In this document: piece after piece, positions 59,691 through 64,000 of the stretch
Position numbering within the stretch: position 1 is the first letter of the stretch
Layout: each line of letters starts with the position of its first letter
Assembly (NCBI GenBank): GCA_050084515.1
Contig: CM114275.1
Location: 26,722,001 to 26,786,000 of the forward strand
Length of the DNA stretch: 64,000 bases
Source: Blasia pusilla
Taxonomy: Eukaryota > Marchantiophyta > Marchantiopsida > Blasiales
Direction of reading: 5' to 3'
The notes under the pieces: model-generated
The model's input: the letters and a program-made list of their open reading frames with translations, nothing else
What the model was told of the DNA's origin: nothing
Databases searched by the model: none
Program-made: the position numbers and the translations under genes

Positions 59691-60776
59691 CGAATTCAGC
59701 CCTTGAGAATGGGAGAAAGAGAAACTGCTCGCACAATAGAACCCTGATAGTAGACCAAACCCAGAAATAGACCAAGACCGACTACAATATGCAAGAATCA
59801 AAACAAGCGATTTGGGAGAGTGTAGGATTCAAAGGCAAAAATCCACTCTAGCCACCCCACCCCATCCCGTCCCCATGCAGTCTCGCGAAATGGCTGCTCT
59901 GTGCGAAATGGCTGCTCAAAGAGCGCATGAGGGCGGAAACATCAAAGAGCGCGTGAGTAGGCGGAGGCAGGAGCGGAGAAACATGGGGCGCAAGAGAAAG
60001 CCCACGCGCTCCGCACAGAATCAGGGAGCGCGTGGGGAGAGCATAGCAACGCAGGGCGCAAAAGCGCTCAGAGCAAGGCGGGGCGTAAAAGCGTTGAGAG
60101 AGGAGAGAGAATGCGGGGGGAAATGAGAGGTTGAGGTACAGGGGAGAGGGGTTAGGGCAGGACCACAAGGATGAGCGACTTGGGTCGACGGCGGATGCGC
60201 CTAAGCGCTTTTCGACCGTCCAATTGAAGATCGGACGATAGGAATCCATGGAGGCGGCATCGGCGCTCCCCGCTTTTTTTTTCCAAGTCCGGGAGCGGTG
60301 TAGGCTCGCGATAGGTTAGGTTTAGGGTCGGATAAGTTACCGACCCCAACCCTAACCAAACCTCTTTTTTCTTTTTTAAAGGAATTTTATATTTATTTGT
60401 TTTAAAGGAAAATTAAAACCCCCTCCACCACTTTTCTTTCATTGTCTTTCATTTTCTCTCATTTTCTTTCCTTTCTCTCATCTCCTTTCATTTTCTCTTC
60501 TCTCGCCCTTTAGGTAGATTTTTTTTCTTTTTGCTTCTTAATAATTCCCGTGATAATGTTCAAGATTATTTAATAGTTTTATGGTGTGTTATGCAAATGG
60601 GGAGATAGCTACTCGGTGATATCACAAATACGGCGATGTCAAGTAGGCATATCAACGTACAAAAGAACCCTTCTCCAATGTAAGCACCTCGCTTTACATT
60701 TGCAAAATTTCAACTTCTATAATACCTTTGTCAAATATGTACGTTGATCATGTGTTCTAACCTAATTGTTGGACAG
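59691..60776. other. Region upstream of the Helitron exons
   Basis: From 59870 to 60340 the DNA is GC-rich with many GCGC/GGAGCGC strings; open frames there (59812-60126 plus, 59848-60249 minus) have no recognised domain. From 60360 to 60530 a C/T-rich run with CATTTTCTTTC repeats resembles a promoter-proximal pyrimidine tract. The 5' terminus of the Helitron (TC) was not located. Confidence 0.4.
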
Positions 60777-61283
60777 ACTTGAATTCCCCATTCCATCAAA
60801 TCCTAAGGATTTGCGAGACTTCCAAAAATTGATGCGTGCAAACGCACAACAAAAAAGGCGTATCCGTCGTAAGGACATTCTAGCGCAACAAACAAACATG
60901 GAAGAGGAACTCCTTGCCGAGACATCTCCAACGTAAGTGGATTCCATTCATGATCATTTAGCAAGCCCAAATTTCTATCTTGCATAGTCCCAACTTCTAA
61001 TATTATTTGCTTTGTTTCTTCAATTGTTGTATTATTCCATACTTCCCATTCCATTGAATCCTATCGATATACATGATTTCCAGAAGGTTGCATGTGGTGA
61101 GGCCCAAAAACAACAATATGCTATTCGTGCGGATAAAATGGAAGTTCTCAAAGAAAAAAATAGGACCTATTATCGTGAGTATAGGAAAAGAAGGAAAGTG
61201 CTCCACGTTCAAGTTAAGCCTCCTTTGGTAGTCGAGGCTATTCCAACGATTTTAGTTATGGAGATTTTGACTCAAATAATAAG
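60777..61283 (+). pseudogene. Two similar tandem N-terminal Helitron exons
   Basis: The first exon reads LEFPIPSNPKDLRDFQKLMR then ANAQQKRRIRRKDILAQQT. The second reads LPIPLNPIDIHDFQKVACGE then AQKQQYAIRADKMEVLKEKN and RTYYREYRKRRK. The shared pattern (FPIPxNPxDxxDFQK, then A.AQ, then basic residues) shows an exon duplication. The basic, coiled-coil-like composition suggests a DNA-binding or dimerisation segment; this is inference. A plausible donor (AAGGTATCT) ends the second at about 61282. Confidence 0.6.
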
Positions 61284-61458
61284 GTATCTATCCTACTTTT
61301 TTTTATCCTGATTTGAAATCGGCCATATATGATTTATGTCTATTGTTTATAATATATGTTCATTGTTTCTTCAGGCCTTCCAATGCGATTGGAGTGATGT
61401 TGGGAGAAAATCAAGAAGTTCACCTTCCATCCCCAAAAGATATTTATGTACCGCCAAC

Positions 61459-61774
61459 TTAGGTTGCATGTGGACAAAGTCCGTGTCCATGGATATGTCC
61501 ATGTCCGTGGACTTATGTCCATCTTATGGAAGGACTTGTCTGTATGGGCTTCATTTTTCCCTTCTTTATCATTCCCCTTACTTGCCTTTGTATTCCATAC
61601 TCCCCCATTTCTTCCTTCCTCCACCTCCCCTCCCTCCTCCCTCATTGCTCCTCTCATCCATCATGGACTAAAAGTGTGGGTGCCACCTCTTGGAATCCAT
61701 GTCCTTGGACATATCCAAACTTGTCCATCCATGTCCGTCCTAAAGAAGGACTTGTCCGTTTTTGTGCAACCATG
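61459..61774 (+). mobile_element. hAT-like MITE, copy C, inserted in a Helitron exon
   Basis: It starts TTAGGTTGCATGTGGACAAA with GTCCGTGTCC repeats and ends GGACTTGTCCGTTTTTGTGC then AACCATG. It is flanked by CCGCCAAC (61451-61458) and CCGCCAAG (61775-61782), an 8-bp duplication with one mismatch. The Helitron reading is continuous across the insertion when the MITE and one repeat are ignored (DIYVPP on the left, PPRPTLKLS on the right). A long open frame starting inside the MITE (61526) runs on into the Helitron exon by chance. Confidence 0.85.
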
Positions 61775-63947
61775 CCGCCAAGACCAACACTTAAGTTATC
61801 TACCTCTGCATTCCATGAAGTTATTGAGAATCGATATCCTTCTACGATCGATCCAACTACTTATGTAACACCAAGAGTTGAGTTACCTACCGCTCTCCCT
61901 ATTTTGGGTGAACTATTGGAATGTGTACATGAAGTGCTTGAGAAGACTTTCACTATTCCCCATCTTGGGGATGAAGTAATGTCAAGAGTAGGTCATGTGT
62001 CTTCTACTTCTAATGGAGTTGTGTTACCTATAGAAAGTACCCTAGTAACAAATGCTTCTATAATTCATCTGGTGTCTAATGTTGATAGGCTAGTAAGGGT
62101 AAATTCCTTACTTAATCTTGCAACGAGACCAAATTTCCAAGAAAGTGATATTAGGAAGTTGCAATTACACAAGAGTTTGAGTCCTGGCAGCGGTCGTCAT
62201 ACATTGGGTTCTATGACAGAAATATGCTCATCATGTTGTGCCTTACATTGGAAATGTGAAATGGTGAAAAGTACAAAAATTACTTACTCACCATATGGCA
62301 TGTGTTGTGGCCATGGGAGAATACATTTTCCCCTCTTGAAATCATCTCCTTCGTTTCTGAAATCTTTGATTTCAAGTGTTGGTCCTAGAAGTCTTCATTT
62401 CCTTAAACTTGATGGAGCTTACAATTCCGCGCTTCAACTTGTATCAACTGGTGTGCTAGTAAATGAACAAGTTGGTGCCATGGAACACTTCAAGATCCAA
62501 GGAGGGATCTATCATTCTATTGGACCCTTACATCCTAATATAGGGGGGCATCTCCAATTTTCTCAACTCTATATTCATGATACTACAAATGAATTGGAGA
62601 ATCGTGGAAGAGTTATGTCTAGATCTTCAGATCTTAACATGGACATCTTGAAAGGGCTATAAGACATGTTGCATGAGTGCAATCCATATGTGAAGATCTT
62701 TTGTCATATGGCATATGAAGCAAGTGATCTTAATATGCAGATCATTCTCAAGGCAAGTTAGAGAGGTCTTGATGCAAAGCGTTATAACTTACCAACTACT
62801 TCTGAGATTTAGGCAATTTGACCAAGTGATGGAAGTGAACATGTTGAACATCATGATATCATTGTAAGACTACATGGAGGAGGAGTGAAGTGCATATCTG
62901 ACCTCAATGAAGCATAAATTCCATTACACTCTATTCTATTATTTATCTATGGTGAAGCAGGGTGGCATGTTGGAATACCCTGTGGGAGACTCGAAGGGAC
63001 TCAAAGACCCAAATATGTAGGTCATGTTATTCATGGGGAGGAGGGACACATTGACGCTTCACATGATTGTATGGAGGAGGAAAGATTTAATGCTGATAAT
63101 GTTGAGGAAAGAAGGTCAAAGAGTGTTACGGACTTAAAATTTGCATGTTTTTTACTTCAAACGCGGATTGGAGGTGCAGATGACAATTGGTTATTTCGAT
63201 TTTGGTCGACTTACTCAAGAATATATGGTTGACCTTTATGCCACTGTAGAGATGCAAAGATTATCATGGGTCCGATTAAATCATAAGAAGTTGAGGGCTG
63301 AATTATATCAAGGTTTAAAGGATGCCACGCATCGACATGATATTCATAGTAGGAGGTTTGGGAGACACATAGTATTACTCTCTTCTTTTACTAGAGGGCT
63401 ACGTCATATGCATCAATTGTATCAGGATGCAATGGCAATCATGACATAGTTGGGAAAGCCTGACTACTTTTTGACCATGACATGCAATGCAAAGTGGGAG
63501 GAGAGTACATCTTCCTTATTACCCGGTCAATCAATTGCGGACCACCCGTTTGGTGGTGCAAGTTTTTGAGAAGAAAAAGAAGGAGCTATTACGACTTATC
63601 ATCGAAAAGAAAGTATTAGGTCGAGTTTTCGGATGCATCCATTTGGTGGAATTCCGAAAAAGAGGTTTGCCACATGTTCACATTCTTATTATTTTAGGTC
63701 ATAAGGATAAACCACGTACCACTTGTGATTATCATCGTATCATTTCAGTAGAAATCCCCGATCAGTCTACCCATCCAAGGTTGTATTCTACTGTCGCTAA
63801 TTATATGGTTCATTGTCCATGTGGAACATTAAATCCGAATGTACCATGTATGGATAAGGAAACAAAAAAGTGTACCAAAGGCTATCCTAAAGCTTTTGCA
63901 GCCAACACGACGGTGACGGAAGATGGTTACCCGATCTATCGGAGGTA
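61775..63947 (+). pseudogene. Helitron Rep (HUH endonuclease) region
   Basis: Reading with stops gives the Helitron_like_N region: CALHWKCEMV, LKLDGAYNSALQLVSTGV, FKIQGGIYHSIGPLHP, QLYIHDTTNELENR, MLHECNPYVKIF, and GEAGWHVGIPCGR. Then come FGRLTQEYMVDLYATVEMQR, LRAELYQGLKDA, RGLRHMHQLYQDAMAIM and GKPDYFLTMTCNAKW. The HUH motif is in GLPHVHILIIL (near 63668-63700). After it come PRLYSTVANYMVHCPCGTLN and PCMDKETKKCTKGYPKAF. Stops occur near 62660, 62760, 62810, 62918 and 63448, plus frame changes. The catalytic Tyr region lies past the window edge. Confidence 0.9.
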
Positions 63948-64000
63948 AGGATCTTCTAATTTTGGATTTTCTTTATTATATTTTTATTGTAAGCCATATA

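Larger units (their letters stand above)
60777..64000 (+). mobile_element. Helitron (rolling-circle transposon), 5' part, decayed
   Basis: Exons of a Helitron Rep/helicase protein run rightward off the window. Exon-like pieces are 60777-60932 (after TTGGACAG, before GTAAGT) and about 61034-61282, then a piece interrupted by MITE copy C, then the long Rep-region reading. The helicase half, if present, lies beyond 64000. At least six in-frame stops show the copy is not autonomous now. Terminal sequences were not seen. Confidence 0.85.

Noticed and set aside
61526-62662. 378-codon open frame that looks like the longest protein in the window
   Set aside because: Its first part is MITE sequence; only the part after 61775 is Helitron reading, so the joined frame is accidental.
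1-64000. tRNA genes and CRISPR arrays
   Set aside because: No cloverleaf with a GGTTCRANTCC T-arm and matching acceptor was found by eye, and no regularly spaced repeats with unique spacers; the tandem repeats present are contiguous.

Overview
The window looks like a low-gene-density nuclear stretch from a streptophyte plant. The evidence is a plant-type 20S proteasome alpha-4 gene and a TMEM70-family gene, both with GT-AG introns, set in AT-rich DNA crowded with old, nested plant transposons (copia, Ty3/gypsy, Helitron, hAT-type MITEs, solo LTRs). The exact clade cannot be fixed from the sequence. A DNMT3-like, non-permuted methyltransferase inside gypsy elements would fit an early-diverging land plant or a charophyte relative better than a flowering plant, but this is inference.

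Layout. 1-331: remnant of a gypsy reverse transcriptase. 3715-5115 (-): two-exon proteasome subunit alpha type-4. 8520-11409 (+): decayed copia element split by a hAT-like MITE with a perfect 8-bp target duplication, followed by an LTR-like sequence. 15390-16866 (-): two-exon mitochondrial TMEM70-like gene. 17225-22460: tandem duplication, non-coding DNA and a frameshifted Pif1-type helicase on the minus strand. 22950-35883: two head-to-head copies of an unusual Ty3/gypsy element, with a 5S-rRNA-derived sequence between them. 42102-43321: solo LTR and a second MITE. 43322-51559: mostly anonymous, with one promoter-like site and two strong hairpins. 51560-54900 (-): third copy of the unusual gypsy element, abutting a truncated MITE. 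57418-58034: second solo LTR. 58374-58940: intact orphan ORF. 59180-59680: minisatellite. 60777 to the right edge: Helitron with a HUH Rep domain, broken by stops and by a fourth MITE.

The main discovery candidate is the gypsy family. Three independently decayed copies all carry a cytosine-5 DNA methyltransferase domain between the aspartic protease and the reverse transcriptase. Motif I (DLFGGISTGL), motif IV (WPCQ in copy 1, WPCE in copy 2), motif VI (ENV), a motif VIII-like block (AHRPRLWW) and a C-terminal block (ERAMGF ... RRHVLGQ) occur in DNMT3-like linear order. No copy is intact. Copy 1 keeps the gag N-terminus and the canonical catalytic PCQ. Copy 2 keeps RNase H and the outer LTR ends. 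Copy 3 keeps much of the integrase. Read together they imply an ancestral order of gag, protease, methyltransferase, RT, RNase H, integrase. LTR ends shared by copy 2 and the solo LTRs at 42102 and 57418 suggest related elements were active here repeatedly.
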